Part shown: positions 55,061 through 64,000 of the stretch, piece by piece
Numbering within the stretch: the stretch's first letter is position 1
Layout of the letters: each line of letters opens with the position of its first letter
DNA from: Gnomoniopsis sp. IMI 355080
Lineage: Eukaryota; Ascomycota; Sordariomycetes; Diaporthales; Gnomoniaceae
Assembly (NCBI GenBank): GCA_027946555.1
Contig: JAPEVC010000079.1
Coordinates: 79,204 to 143,203, forward strand
Reading direction: 5' to 3'
Length of the DNA stretch: 64,000 nucleotides
Notes under the pieces: generated by a model
Seen by the model: the letters and a program-made list of their open reading frames with translations, nothing else
Database searches by the model: none
Told to the model about the DNA's origin: nothing
Made by a program: the position numbers and the translations under genes

Positions 55061-56458
55061 CTACTCTTTAATACCGTTCCTCAAGTTCTCCCATTCACTC
55101 GTCGGATACTCCAAACAATTTGGTGTCCTACTCAACGCCCCCGGGCCCCCAAAGGCACCCACGACATTCTCAATAATTCCTTGCCTCCCTTGTTTGTCGC
55201 CACTACTCTCCCACCACATCGCACCTCCAAGCCCATGCTTCTTGACATATGCTGCCTTCTCCCGCGCCATTTCCACCGTGTCATAGCTCACCATTACTCG
55301 CCTATCCTTGTCATAGCTATAACTCGCCCCGGCCTCAGGGTCATAGTACTCCCGCGCGCCCGCCTGCGGCAACGCTTTGAAGTCATACACGCCCGCCTCC
55401 CAACTTCCCTGCCCGATCCCACTAAACGGCTGCCCGACGCCGTTCGTGTTCTCAAACGCCCGCCCATACAGCGGCATGCCTACCACGAGCTTGCTGGGGT
55501 GCACGTGCCGCGTGTACATTTCAAGGGCGGCCGCCGTGCTAAAAGGTGTCCCTGCTGAGGCGCGGTAGAGGTTCGCCTGGTGGCCTGCGAGCGAGTCCCA
55601 GCTGCCTGCGTAGTCGTATGCCATCAAGTTCCAGAAGTCGAGGTAGCGGTCCATGCCCGCGAGGTCCAGCACGGCAATCTTCTCCGGTCCTGCAGGGCAT
55701 GCAACGGTGAGCTCGAAGTGCGGGCGGGACGGTAACGTGCTCGCGTAGGCATCCATCTCCTCGCGGCAGGCCTTCAGGAGGGCGACCCAGTCTGCGGCCT
55801 CGGCCGGCGTAGAAGGGTACTCCCAGTCGATATCGAGGCCGTCGAAGCCGTAATTCTTGAGTAAGGCGACGGCGGAGCGGGCGAAATTTGCGCGGCCCTG
55901 TGGGGTCGAGGCGGGGGATTTGAAGTTGGATGAGTATGTCCAGCCGCCAATGGAGAGGAGCAGCTTTAGGTTGCGGTTGCGGGCTTTGAGGAGGTTGAGC
56001 TGCTTGAGGCAGCCGTAGAGCTTGTGGCCGTCCTCCCACTTGTCGCCGCGGTCGGCCCAGTGGATCTCGGAGTCGGCCCACGAGTCGGTCAGGTAGACTT
56101 CGCCGGACTCGGGGCGGACGTTGGCGAAGGCGTAGAGGATGTGTGTGAGGGACTCGACGGGGAGGTCCCAAGGGAAGTGCTTACGGCCGTAGATGGCCCA
56201 GTTGACAAAGTAGACCACACTACGGTAGCCTTGGGTGTTGGGGGCCATGATGGATGTTGGTTGTGCCTGGGGTGGCCCGGCGTGTGAGGTAGGAGGAGGA
56301 GGAGCTTGGGTGATGTGTTCGTTGAGGCGATTCCCTGGCGAGAGTAGTTCGTCCGGGTGTAATTGAAAAGGAAGCTGATCCAGTTGTCCGTAGCTAAGCA
56401 GGACGACGAGACTTATGAATAACAGTATAGGTAGAACTAAGCGGCCTCCGAATGGCAT
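55061..56458 (-). CDS. GH18 chitinase with N-terminal membrane anchor/signal
   Basis: One exon encodes 465 residues from the ATG at 56458; the frame runs further upstream only from a TTG. An uncleaved signal anchor or signal peptide lies at residues 6-22 (RLVLPILLFISLVVLLSYG). A Pro-rich linker (30-75) precedes the GH18 barrel: SVVYFVNWAIYGRKHFPWDLP, LKLLLSIGGWTYSS, and the catalytic motif DGLDIDWEYP at 206-215, with Glu213 as acid/base. FWNLMAYDYAGSWDS and GGAMWWESSGD follow, the end of the barrel. This is a class V fungal chitinase of the subgroup A type, without a carbohydrate-binding module. It probably acts in cell wall remodelling or chitin breakdown. Confidence 0.94.
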   Translation of the reverse strand: MPFGGRLVLPILLFISLVVLLSYGQLDQLPFQLHPDELLSPGNRLNEHITQAPPPPTSHAGPPQAQPTSIMAPNTQGYRSVVYFVNWAIYGRKHFPWDLPVESLTHILYAFANVRPESGEVYLTDSWADSEIHWADRGDKWEDGHKLYGCLKQLNLLKARNRNLKLLLSIGGWTYSSNFKSPASTPQGRANFARSAVALLKNYGFDGLDIDWEYPSTPAEAADWVALLKACREEMDAYASTLPSRPHFELTVACPAGPEKIAVLDLAGMDRYLDFWNLMAYDYAGSWDSLAGHQANLYRASAGTPFSTAAALEMYTRHVHPSKLVVGMPLYGRAFENTNGVGQPFSGIGQGSWEAGVYDFKALPQAGAREYYDPEAGASYSYDKDRRVMVSYDTVEMAREKAAYVKKHGLGGAMWWESSGDKQGRQGIIENVVGAFGGPGALSRTPNCLEYPTSEWENLRNGIKE

Positions 56459-57516
56459 GGTGAACAGGTAAGATGAAGTTGGGTTGGGTGTGAGGTAATA
56501 CGTGGATGCGGTATTGTGGCTAAGCAACAACAGGGGCTCGTATTAACCCAGCAGTCCCTTGGAACGGCGAATTAAAAAGCCCCAAGCGGGCTGTAAGAGT
56601 TGTTTGTCTGTTGTTGGAAGAGGGTCGCCTGCTTAGACAGGAGCAGGTAAATCGTCAAACAGCTGAAGAATTCGTGGCTCAGACTTGGGTGGCGGGTGGG
56701 TAGGTAGTTATGTACGTCCAATGTATACGTTCTGACCCGACAGCATCCGCAGTAGTCTAAAAGGACGGTCTATAGATCAAATCAATCAGGAAACTCGTCG
56801 AAGAGAAGATGATATGTCAGGCTCAAGCAGAAGAGAGACGTATGATCAAAGATGAAGCGGGTTAGGTAGCCAAGACGTGGTTTATATGTGGAGGCCTCAT
56901 GTTGTGACACACTTCAACAGCACACTCCATGAATTGTCCCACTGACAGCACACAGTATCTCATCATTTACATAGCAGTGCATGGTGTGAACAAGCCAAAA
57001 TCCTGCCCGCGACTGAGTCAATATAGAGAACGGCCATAAGGTCCACTGCCACACTCCTTGGCAAGACACTGGAATTGTCTCGTATGCCAAAACGTATAGA
57101 GACTGTGGCGGTGGTCCAAGAAGAGAGAGAAGGACTTAAGGCTCAACAGGCTGTGTTGGCTTATGACGTCGATCGGGCGAAGGGTCCACGGGGTTTCGTA
57201 CGGATACTCGCACGACGGAACCAGCCTAACCTTACAGAAAAAATGGAACGAGAAAGTCAATCGCCAGACCGTCTGGTGGCCAGCTGGTGGTTCACCCCTC
57301 CCAGCTGGGCAGGATTCGACCAGGGGTCGAGGGATCTATCTCATTTTCCAGACCAGAATCAAGCTGGACTGGAGAATTGGGATAATATCGACCGGGGTCT
57401 CCACTTTGCAGAACGAAAAAAAATCGAGACTTCGGTTTCCCCCACGCACATATACCATCACCAACTTTTCCCTACAACCAACCCACCTAATAAATTGCAC
57501 ACGCCGTCCTGCCACG
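56459..57516. promoter_or_regulatory. Divergent promoter region of chitinase and NOP56
   Basis: About 1.06 kb lies between the two start codons. The 151-codon frame at 57075-57530 overlaps the NOP56 start in another frame and has no recognisable features, so it is left out. No specific motif was identified. Confidence 0.4.
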
Positions 57517-59139
57517 ATGGCCAGCATTAACTACCTTCTCTACGAGTCGGCCGCTGGCTACGCGGTCTTCAAGGTTGAAACCCAGGCCGACAGCGTGGGC
57601 TTGCAGCTCAAGGAAGTGCAGAACTCGCTGCAGAACCTTGCTACCTTTAGCAAACATGTCAAGCTCGTCAGCTTCGCACCCTACCAGTATGTTGCTGTGT
57701 TGCTAAGCTTGCTTTTTGGTCGCCTCAAGTAACCCTATTTACTGACATGTACCGTTAGAAATGCCGCCCAAACCCTCGAAAACATCAACCTCCTCTCCGA
57801 AGGCATCATGTCCGACTACCTCAAATCCACCCTCGAGCTGAACCTTCCCCAGACCTCCGGCAAGAAGTCCAAGATCGTTCTCGGCGTGCAAGACAAGAAG
57901 CTTGCCGGAGAAATCAGCTCCACCTTCACCGGCGTCGAGTGCGAAACGAGCGACACCTCCGAGGTCGTTGCCGATCTCCTTCGCGGCATCCGCGTCCACG
58001 CCGAGAAGCTCCTCAAGGGCCTGCAGGAGGGCGATCTCGGCCGCGCGCAGCTGGGCATGGGCCACGCCTACTCCCGCGCAAAGGTCAAGTTCAGCGTGCA
58101 CAAGAACGACAACCACATCATCCAGGCCATCGCCACCCTCGACGCGCTCGACAAGGGCATCAACCAGGGCTGCATGCGTGTGCGCGAGTGGTACGGCTGG
58201 CACTTTCCGGAGCTGGTGCGCATTGTCAGCGATAATGCCACCTATGCCAAGCTTGTCCTCACCATTGGTGACAAGAAGTCCCTGTCTGACGACCGCCTGC
58301 ACGAGATCGCGGCCGTGGCTGACGACGACGGCGACAAGGCCCAGGACATCATCGATGCCTCCAAGATGTCCATGGGTCTGGATATCACCGAGTCCGATCT
58401 GATCATGGTCAAGCAATTCGCCGAGTCTGTGAGCAAGATGGCCGACTACCGCAAGGCGCTCTCCAAGTCACTCGACGAGAAGATGGGCATCGTCGCGCCC
58501 AACCTGCAGGTCATTCTCGGCACGCCCGTCGCCGCGCGCCTCATCTCGCACGCCGGCTCCCTCACCAACTTGGCCAAGTACCCCGCCTCCACGCTGCAGA
58601 TCCTCGGCGCCGAAAAGGCCCTCTTCCGCGCGCTCAAGACAAAGGGCGCCACGCCCAAGTACGGTCTGATCTACCAGTCCTCCTTTATCGGCCGCGCCGG
58701 CCCCAAGGTCAAGGGTCGCATCTCGCGCTACCTCGCCAACAAGTGCAGCATGGCGTCGCGTATCGACAACTTCTCGGAGCACCCCTCGGCGCGCTTTGGC
58801 GAGGTGCTGCGCCAGCAGCTGGAAGACCGCCTCGAGTTCTACGCCACGGGCAAGAAGCCCATCAAGAACGAGGAGGCCATGGCCAACGCCATGAAGGCGA
58901 TCCTGGGCGATGGCGGCGACGATCTCGTCATCGACACGGAGATGATTGACTCGCACAAGCCGGCTGTCGAGGACTCCAAGAAGGACAAGAAGAGCAAGAA
59001 AGACAAGAAGCGGAAATCCGACGTCATGGACATTGATGAGCCCGAGGTGGAAAAGTCCGAGAAGAAGAAAAAGAAGCACAAGAGCGACGAGGACAAGAAG
59101 GAGAAGAAGAAGAAGAAGGACAAGAAGGTCGAGGCTTAG
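57517..59139 (+). CDS. NOP56: Nucleolar protein NOP56 (Sik1), box C/D snoRNP core
   Basis: Two exons, 57517-57686 and 57759-59139 (72-nt intron), encode 516 residues. The N-terminus MASINYLLYESAAGYAVFKV and LKGLQEGDLGRAQLGMGHAYSRAKVKFSVHKNDNH, then REWYGWHFPEL and AARLISHAGSLTNLAKYPASTLQILGAEKALFRALK (the Nop domain that grips the box C/D RNP), followed by GRISRYLANKCSMASRID, are unmistakable for NOP56, as distinct from NOP58. The C-terminal tail is a Lys/Asp/Glu-rich KKDKKSKKDKKRKSD-type stretch. NOP56 assembles with NOP58, fibrillarin and Snu13 to guide rRNA 2'-O-methylation in the nucleolus. Beyond the TAG stop the frame stays open for 44 codons with coding-like composition (see findings). 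Confidence 0.97.
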
Positions 59140-60099
59140 GACGCCTCACTCTCTAGGAAGCGGAAGGTGGATGCGCATCGCCATCCAGCGTTGCGCAAGC
59201 AGGACAAGAAGACACAGGCCACGGCTCGCAAGACTGCGACGTCGAAGAAGTTCAAAGTGGCTGGCTCGTTGTGAAGCCTCCTCTCCTCCCTCTCAACTTC
59301 CTGGCGTCCCTCTTCCTTCTTTTTATCCCACACACCATTGTTCTTCCTCTAGTTCTGGTTCCTCTTTTTTCTGCGCTATCTAATGGAGTTCAAGGACAAA
59401 GGGCGAAAAGAGTGGCATCGGCGTTCAGGATTATTTGTTCGTTTCGCTTTTGCATGTTGTTTTTTCCATTGACCACATGAAAATCTGGTCTCGTTGGGAC
59501 GGAGGATGTGTACCATCAGTAGTCATACCCGGATCGTCGTGATAGCTAGAGGTTTAAAGGTTCTGGTATCATGGGGCAAGGAAATGATAAAAAAAGTCTG
59601 TTCAATCTACTCTCTGGCCAATGATCCATGCGCGTTCTCCTTGTGATTCTCAGTCATGTCATGGCTACACCGTTACGACTCTGACGGCTGTTAATTCACG
59701 TCTACACGCGGCGGGTGAGGTCTGATGGAGGCAAGTGAATCGAATTTATCTACAGATTTCTTCCTTTTTTTCAACCCTCCACCCGCCCCACCCACCCCAA
59801 TTGTGCAACACTCTTCCTTCCTTTGGCCGAGCCATCCCAACCGGTAAGTATGCATAGTATGAGATTATCTTTAAAAAAACGCCCTGACGCCCTGAACACC
59901 CTGGGTCGCTGTGTTCAGGATATAAAGAAACACGCGAGGTATAGCAGCAACATCATCATGAATTCCCAGAATCCCTTCATTCGACTCCTAACATCGACCT
60001 TTCGTGACACACTCCTCAAAAACATCTGCGTCCGTTCGTCTCCTCGCCATCTTGCCTATTCTCCCCCCTAGGCGCCCCTCCCCCAACAAACAGCACGGT
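59140..60099. other. 3' flank of NOP56 and spacer to VPS4
   Basis: The first 135 bp form an in-frame, G/C-ending extension of NOP56. The remainder is T-rich and looks like an untranslated region. No further gene is supported between the convergent NOP56 (+) and VPS4 (-). Confidence 0.5.
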
Positions 60100-61631
60100 T
60101 TATGAGCCTTCACTGCCAAACTCCTTTGTCCATTCTGCATTCCTTGTCAGATCCTCCTTTGAAACAGTCGGCCGCGATGCCTTGACAGATTTGACAAAGT
60201 CCTTGAAGTCGACAATTGGCTCGAGAAGCTCTTCTGAATTGACGGCCTCCCAGCCCATCTCGATCGCGTCGGGCTCGCCGGGGGAACAAGGCGTAACTCT
60301 TCGTTGGCCATCCGCCATTACCTGTTGATGAGGGGGTTAGCGCCGTTGCCTAGCTAAGCAATCGTCTTATGTTGCCAAAACAGCAGGGTTGGGACAGAGC
60401 AGCAATTGAAAGGGAAGAATATGAAAGGAGACGTACCGGCTTGAAGTGGGTCGCTTGCTGGATCTTTCGAACCGGCTGCATCAACGCATCCTGCACCGCC
60501 ACCGTAATATCACTTCCACTGTACCCCTCACTCAACTTAGCCAGCTCGCGATAATCCTCACTCTTGAGACTCGTCTTGGTGTCGCCCACGGCAATCTTGA
60601 ACATTGTCGTGCGCGCGGCCGTATCGGGCAGCGAGATGTGCACACGGCGCTGGAACCGCCGGCGGATGGCGGCGTCAAGCTGCCATGGGATGTTGGTTGC
60701 GCCTAGGACTAGTACGCCCGTCGAGTCCTTGCCCACGCCGTCCATCTGCACGAGCATTTCGGTCTTTATGCGCCTCGAGGCTTCGGACTCGCCCTCGCCG
60801 CGGGGCCCGCAGAGGGCGTCGATCTCGTCGATGAAGATAATAGAGGGGTTGTTTTCGCGGGCCATGTTGAAGAGTTGCTTGACGAGTCTGAGGGGAAGGA
60901 AAGGGTGCCAACATTAGTACTTTATCTTCCCTTCCCTCTTCGGGGTGACCGTAGACCAAGAAATATAACGCGTGGATTGTATGAACGTACCTTTCCGACT
61001 CGCCCATCCATTTGCTCACCAGATCGGAACTGCTCACACTGAAGAAGGTACTCTTGGCCTCCGTCGCCAGCGCCTTGGCCAAATAACTCTTACCCGTTCC
61101 GGGCGGGCCATACAGCAAGATACCCTTCCACGGCTTCCTGTTGCCGTGGAACATTTGCGGGAACTTGATGGGCAGCAGCACGGCCTCCTTGAGCGCATCC
61201 TTGGCCTGCTCCAACCCCGCAACATCCTCCCATTTCACATTCGGCCGGTCCTGCAGAATCGCGCCCGCCAGTGCCGACCGCAGCTTCTTGCTATCCTCGT
61301 CAATAACTGGGCCGTCCTCACCGCCGTCCTTGCCCTTTCCTGTGCCGCCGGTCGAGGAGCCGTTGGCGCCTAGCATGCCGGGTTTCTTGCGCTTGGCGTC
61401 TGCGTCGGACAAGTGGGCTTTGAGCTTTTCGGCGCGGTCCATGTACTCGGCGGTCTTTTGGCGGATCATCTCCTTGGACTTTGGGTTCTTTTCCCATTTG
61501 AGGGCGAGCATGAAGAGCTCGAGGGATTGGTAGTAGAGCTGGTAGGCCTTGTCATATTGCGCTGTATTGTCGGCCTCGATGGCCTTGCGCACGGACTCGA
61601 TCGCTCGGCCGAGGAAGTCGGTGTTGGACAT
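60100..61631 (-). CDS. VPS4: Vacuolar sorting AAA ATPase VPS4
   Basis: Three minus-strand exons, 61631-60991, 60887-60437 and 60321-60100 (introns 103 and 115 nt), give 437 residues, the same length as yeast Vps4. An MIT domain (1-75: FLGRAIESVRKAIEADN..YDKAYQLYYQSLELF) is followed by a Gly/Lys-rich linker and the AAA core, with Walker A GPPGTGKS (175-182), the pore loop KWMGESE, Walker B IIFIDEID (Glu235), SRRIKTEMLVQMDGVG and the sensor ATNIPWQLD. The C-terminus contains the beta domain and the DFKDFVKSVKASRPTVSKEDL helix. VPS4 disassembles ESCRT-III on endosomes, and acts in multivesicular body sorting and cytokinesis. The motifs are complete. Confidence 0.97.
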
Positions 61632-62630
61632 GGTGGGCGGTCGATGGGGAGGAGCTGAGGGCGCGTGGAGCCGGAGAAGGAGGTGTTGGTGGAGGAGACA
61701 ACAGAAGAGGGGAGCAAGTGGCTGGTGATGATTTTCGGTGGTTTGTTTGTGGGGTTGTGACGATGGAATGGAGACGTCAACACCGAGCCAGGGGCCCTTG
61801 AACGTGGAGGTCGAGCTGGAGGTGCAAAGACTCGGTGTCGTCGCCTGACGATGGCAAGTAGTCAAGAGCTCTCTGGATGACCCCCAGAGTCTAGACCAGT
61901 CAGTAATGAAGATGTGATGATGGGTCACACTGCAGGATAGGGTGTCTATGGTCCCTAGATCTTTGGTGGAGTTTGAGGTGAAGTGTCGTCGTGTCTTGGC
62001 AACAAGACTTGCACATCATGGCCTCCCGGTGCTGGTCTTGGCGGGGTTAAAGACTAACTGCAAGCACCGACCTCTGACGTTAGAGACCCTGGTGCACTTG
62101 CCTAAATACACACACATGATTGCTTTGATATATCCTTTACATTCTGCCATAAAGGCAATCCTTTCATGGTCTTGTTCTGACAATTTACATAAGAAAAAAT
62201 ACAATGTCTCTGTTTATGTATCGTCTGATGCAGAATAAATCTTGCACTGCTGTAGTCTATTAGGTTGTAAACAATTGACACATTTGCACCAGGTGGCCGG
62301 TGTGAATACAGCACCTAACCCTTTCATTCTGAGGACCTAGTTTTCTCACTCTGCTTAGAACCCACCCCAAGCACCTTATGGACTCTGGCAAGACAATAAA
62401 AGGCTATAAAATATTATACCAGTCTGGTCTAATCTCATCACATCTCCTGTAACTACTTAAAGTCAACAACCCCGGTCCCTTTACAAGAGTGGACTGAATC
62501 CCCTCAAAGCAAAGTCTCATTTTCTCACCACCACACATTACACTACAAGAGTGTGCACCAAATCAGTTCTCGACCCATCTCATCTCAGCATACCACACAG
62601 CCCTCGATCCCACAAACCAGATCCAACACA
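61632..62630. promoter_or_regulatory. Divergent promoter region of VPS4 and prefoldin 6
   Basis: About 1 kb separates the divergent start codons. The frames here are unrecognised and GC-poor relative to the genes. No specific element was identified. Confidence 0.4.
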
Positions 62631-63176
62631 ATGGCAGAGATACAAGCCAAACTGCAATCTCTCTCTGAGGAATTCCAAAAGCTTCAATCAGGTCTGTCTA
62701 CATTCTTCACCCTAACCCCCCCCCACCAACCAACCCAACTAACCACCGCTCTCAGAACTACAAACGGTCATCTCCTCCCGCCAAAAGCTTGAGGCACAAA
62801 AGACCGAGAACACCGGAGTGAAGGGCGAGTTCGAAAAGCTCAAGGAAGGCGAAGACATCTACAAGCTCGTCGGACCCGTACTGCTCAAGCAGGACAAGGT
62901 CGAGGCTGAGGCGACGGTGAGCGGACGCTTGGAGTTTATTGGCAAGGAGATGTGAGTTTAATAACGTCATCCCAAAGTCGAGCCCGTCCCCGCGATATTT
63001 GTGTGAAAGTCGAGTGCTGATCAAGATTAACGGATCCAAGTGAGCGTCAGGAGAGCCAGATACGCGAAATTCAAGAGAAGATCGAACGGATCAAGGGGGA
63101 GATCATCAAGATCCAGACCAGCGCACAAGCTCAGGCTGCGGCGCCCGCTGGGGACGCCGGCGCGGTGGCTGCTTGA
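62631..63176 (+). CDS. Prefoldin subunit 6 (beta-type)
   Basis: Three exons, 62631-62691, 62756-62951 and 63041-63176 (introns 64 and 89 nt), encode 130 residues. The protein is two amphipathic coiled-coil helices around a short beta hairpin: MAEIQAKLQSLSEEFQKLQ..ELQTVISSRQKLEAQKTEN, then EGEDIYKLVGPVLLKQD (the hairpin signature), then a helix with RQESQIREIQEKIERIKGEI and an Ala-rich tail. This is the beta-prefoldin pattern of subunit 6 (yeast Yke2). In the hexameric prefoldin it delivers unfolded actin and tubulin to the chaperonin CCT. Exon joins are exact and the length fits. Confidence 0.95.
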
Positions 63177-63569
63177 GGGAAGAGCATGGACGCGTGTGTC
63201 AAGTTATGCAGCGCCGGACATCATTGACTCCAGCTAAGGCCCAGCTGTTAGGTAGTCAAGGATGCAGGACATGACGGGGTCTTGGTTCAGGGTCTGTTCC
63301 AGCACTAGAGGCGGATTACCACGACACAGGCAATATATGGGATAAAGGATTCTGGGGGAGCGATCTCATGAGACAAGTCGAGTCGTTAGATGATACCCAA
63401 GCCGAAGTCAACAAACGCCGGGTCCCTGTATCGAGATGGAAGCGCCGTCCCTATGTACAAATGCAATCTAATAGTGATCCCATGCGCCTGATATGCGGGT
63501 TCTCGCCTTCCCGCCTTCCATATCCGTAAGTGCCCTTCTATCGTTCTTTCCCGTCCCAGGCTCCTCCTC
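63177..63569. other. Spacer between convergent 3' ends
   Basis: No gene is supported between prefoldin 6 (+) and the partial gene at the right edge (-). Confidence 0.5.
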
Positions 63570-64000
63570 CTAATTCAACATCATGATCGTAAACTGATCC
63601 GGCACGCCCAACTCCCTCTTCAAATGCGGCCCATCATGCCACAACGCCGGCGCCTCCGCAAACTCCTCCACCTCCACCACACTGACCTCCCCAACCCTCT
63701 TCTTCTCTGCCACTTCCTCCTCCTCCTTCTTCTCCACCCCGACCGCCCGCATAATCACCTCCCCAATCTGCGCCTTCTCAAAACAATCCCCCCACACCGC
63801 ACTGCCCTCCACGGCCTTCAACATCCGCCGGCGCTCCTCGCTCGCCGCAAACCGCTCCATCTTGACAGCCACCCGCTCGGCCGTCGCGGGCGAGGGACAC
63901 GTCGCGATGGCGCCGAGGAAGGAGACGAGACCTGCGATGGCCTGGGCAAAGAGCGGGCCGCGGGCGTCCTCGGGCAGGGCGGCGAGGAGCGGGGCGGAGG
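63570..64000 (-). CDS. Unrecognised gene, C-terminal part (cut by window edge)
   Basis: The minus-strand frame is open from the window end at 64000 to a TAG at 63570, about 142 codons, and must begin beyond the window. The visible part starts with a helix-rich segment LLAALPEDARGPLFAQAIAGLVSFL, then AERVAVKMERFAASEERRRML, an acidic/lysine linker KKEEEEVAEKKR, and ends DQFTIMMLN. High G/C at third codon positions supports a real gene. No family was recognised. Confidence 0.6.
   Translation of the reverse strand, partial: SAPLLAALPEDARGPLFAQAIAGLVSFLGAIATCPSPATAERVAVKMERFAASEERRRMLKAVEGSAVWGDCFEKAQIGEVIMRAVGVEKKEEEEVAEKKRVGEVSVVEVEEFAEAPALWHDGPHLKRELGVPDQFTIMMLN

Noticed and set aside
1..64000. 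CRISPR arrays, rRNA genes and intact transposons.
   Set aside because: No regularly spaced repeats, rRNA core sequences, transposase/reverse transcriptase frames or long terminal repeats were seen on either strand.

Overview
The window is nuclear DNA of a filamentous ascomycete (Pezizomycotina), most likely a sordariomycete. The reasons are: 24 protein genes plus one gene cut by the right edge, on both strands and without operons; 25 to 30 short introns (mostly 50-115 nt) with GT..AG ends and CTRAC-like branch sites; and families typical of these fungi (HET domain, fungal DUF7708/NACHT-like, SRPK-like kinase, GH49, TauD-like dioxygenase, DHA-type MFS). The genus cannot be named from sequence alone. 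Exon borders below were worked out by hand from reading-frame continuity across splice sites.

Left part (1-25 kb) is accessory in character. It holds a flavin-reductase-like protein, a TauD/TfdA-type dioxygenase, a cytochrome P450, a HET-domain protein, a gluconokinase, a medium-chain reductase, a secreted GH49 glucanase, a small cysteine-containing secreted protein with an unresolved first splice, a choline-transporter-like membrane protein (PNS1 type) and a second, longer HET protein whose signature Trp is changed to Gly.

Middle (25-50 kb) starts with a 2.7 kb stretch without a clear gene. Then come a 920-residue lineage-specific-looking protein with membrane segments at both ends and four different internal repeats, the translation factor eIF2D, a 4.5 kb gene-poor stretch, an MFS transporter and a lipocalin-like protein. 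Next is a divergent pair: a DUF7708 protein whose NTPase region has lost its Walker motifs, facing an intact multi-exon AAA+ ATPase. An SRPK-like kinase and a methyltransferase follow.

Right part (51-64 kb) is conserved housekeeping: ribosomal protein eS26, the ubiquitin-eS31 fusion, a GH18 chitinase, NOP56 (box C/D snoRNP core), VPS4 (ESCRT ATPase), prefoldin subunit 6 and the 3' end of an unrecognised gene. The contrast between the accessory left and centre and the conserved right side is the main architectural point.

The best candidates for something undescribed are the 920-residue repeat protein, the divergent DUF7708/AAA+ pair, and a coding-looking in-frame extension beyond the NOP56 stop codon.
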